Shown here piece by piece: positions 63,003 to 64,000 of a stretch of DNA of 64,000 nucleotides. The DNA lies in the NCBI RefSeq assembly GCF_003614885.1, contig NZ_QZMS01000011.1, forward strand, positions 496,001-560,000, read 5' to 3'. The position numbers were made by a program, and so were the translations under genes. The notes below the pieces were generated by a model. The model saw only the letters and a list, made by a program, of their open reading frames with translations, did not search any database and had not been told where the DNA came from. Every line of letters starts with the position of its first letter. Within the stretch, counting starts at the first letter, position 1. The stretch comes from Photobacterium salinisoli. GTDB taxonomy: Bacteria > Pseudomonadota > Gammaproteobacteria > Enterobacterales > Vibrionaceae.

Positions 63003-64000
63003 ATGGCAATAGCCATTGCCCTGATCATTATGGTCTTCGCCTCCATTGCCTTCCATATTTACAGCCCCTGGTGGCTGACGCCCGCTGCGTCAAATTGGGG
63101 GGAGATAGATAATGCGCTGCACCTGACTCTGATCATTACCGGGGCGTTTTTTATCGTTCTGAATCTGGTGCTTGCCTGGCTGATCATTCGCTTCAGACAC
63201 AAACCCGGCCGGCAGTCCCAGTTTCAGCCTGACAGCAAAAAACTCGAAGCCTGGCTGATCGGCATCACCTCGGTCGGCATCATCGCGTTGCTGGCACCGG
63301 GATTGCTGGTGTACGGGCAATTTGTCAGCGTGCCAGATGAAGCAAGGATTGTTGAAGTCGTCGGTGAGCAGTGGCGCTGGCGATTCCGCTTTCCCGGTGA
63401 TGACGAACAACTGGGTAAAAGTGACACCCGGTTTGTATCCAATACCAACCCGTTAGGTATTGACCCGAATGATCCTGCCGGGGCGGATGATCGGATTATT
63501 CTGTTACCCGAATTGCACTTGCCCCTTTACGCCCCCTATAAAGTGCTGCTGCGCTCCAAAGACGTCCTCCATGATTTCAACGTTCCTCAGTTCCGGGCAA
63601 AAATGGATCTGGTACCGGGTACTGTCACCCATTTCTGGGTAAGGCCCACTGAACGGGGACAGTTTGACATCCTTTGCGCTGAACTCTGTGGTGTCGGGCA
63701 TTTCAATATGCGCGGGCGAGTGGTCGTGGAAGACGAAGCAGAATTTGGCAACTGGCTGGCCGCACAACCGACGTTCGCCCAAACCCAGCGCCCCGCAGAC
63801 ACAACGCCAAGTGGCGAAGCACTTTCACAAGCTGATCTGATTGCGATGGGCGAGAAGTTATCTCAGATCAATGGCTGCATAGCCTGTCACAGCGACGACG
63901 GTAAACCGGGTATCGGTCCGACCTGGCTGGGGCTGTACGGCAAAACAGAAACCCTGTCGGATGATACGCAAACACAAGTCGATGAGGCTTATCTGAAACG
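63003..64000 (+). CDS. coxB: Cytochrome c oxidase subunit II with C-terminal cytochrome c domain (3' end outside window)
   Basis: The frame runs from ATG 63003 (AAAGGTG site) off the right edge, at least 332 codons. Three hydrophobic segments are visible (about 1-20, 42-63 and 83-105). The CuA domain follows with GEQWRWRFRFPG, VLLRSKDVLHDFNVPQFRAKMDLVPG and the copper ligands in CAELCGVGHFNM (Cys-x3-Cys-x3-His-x2-Met). A fused class I cytochrome c domain begins after residue 270 with the haem motif CIACH. This is a caa3-type terminal oxidase subunit; coxA should follow outside the window. Confidence 0.93.
   Translation, partial: MAIAIALIIMVFASIAFHIYSPWWLTPAASNWGEIDNALHLTLIITGAFFIVLNLVLAWLIIRFRHKPGRQSQFQPDSKKLEAWLIGITSVGIIALLAPGLLVYGQFVSVPDEARIVEVVGEQWRWRFRFPGDDEQLGKSDTRFVSNTNPLGIDPNDPAGADDRIILLPELHLPLYAPYKVLLRSKDVLHDFNVPQFRAKMDLVPGTVTHFWVRPTERGQFDILCAELCGVGHFNMRGRVVVEDEAEFGNWLAAQPTFAQTQRPADTTPSGEALSQADLIAMGEKLSQINGCIACHSDDGKPGIGPTWLGLYGKTETLSDDTQTQVDEAYLK

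Overview
The window looks like a moderate-GC gammaproteobacterial chromosome, most likely Vibrionaceae (Photobacterium or a close relative). This is inferred from enterobacteria/Vibrio-like XylA, XylR, FhuF, YeeN and MalM-type proteins, E. coli-like CRP, Fur and type I-E CRISPR leader signals, and the tRNA sequences. I could not run a database search, so the genus is a guess.

Layout. 1-1085: 3' part of a secreted beta-propeller protein. 1285-13982: a nine-gene minus-strand operon with a ribose-type ABC importer, a SorC/EryD-type regulator and six enzymes (aldo/keto reductase, GlpD-like FAD dehydrogenase, DhnA/LsrF-type aldolase, FGGY kinase, Fe-alcohol dehydrogenase, CoA-acylating aldehyde dehydrogenase). 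It reads as uptake, phosphorylation, oxidation and aldol cleavage of an unidentified polyol or sugar. 14501-16651: a LysE-type exporter, two paralogous 36-residue Cys-rich microproteins each behind a CRP-like promoter, and a stand-alone MalM-family lipoprotein. 16738-28084: a xylose and xyloside regulon (GH3 glycosidase, GPH symporter, xylA, xylE, xylB, xylR, galM). 28387-30462: two conserved hypotheticals and a fold-type III PLP decarboxylase.

31048-44930 is a defence block, all on the minus strand: hicAB, a 21-repeat CRISPR array, complete type I-E cas genes (cas3-cse1-cse2-cas7-cas5-cas6-cas1-cas2), a second 10-repeat array, a hipA-hipB pair in reversed order, and a third 4-repeat array. 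The three arrays share a homologous leader and the repeat stem, but each has its own 4-nt repeat loop.

44968-52307 is an amino-sugar or oligosaccharide module: cytoplasmic GH20 hexosaminidase and ROK repressor on the minus strand, and a divergent CUT1 ABC importer. Two near-identical ROK operators lie 198 bp apart between the divergent genes. 52674-54320 is a chemoreceptor. 54464-54939 holds tRNA-Ser(UGA) and tRNA-Asp(GUC) followed by a tandemly repeated terminator/tRNA-3'-end unit. 55254-55976 is a YebC/YeeN-type protein. 56062-60697 is a Fur-box-associated ferric-hydroxamate locus (fhuF, fhuC, fhuD, fhuB). 60999-62664 holds a secreted hypothetical and a DUF808 membrane protein. 63003-64000 is the 5' part of a cytochrome c oxidase subunit II carrying a C-terminal cytochrome c domain.
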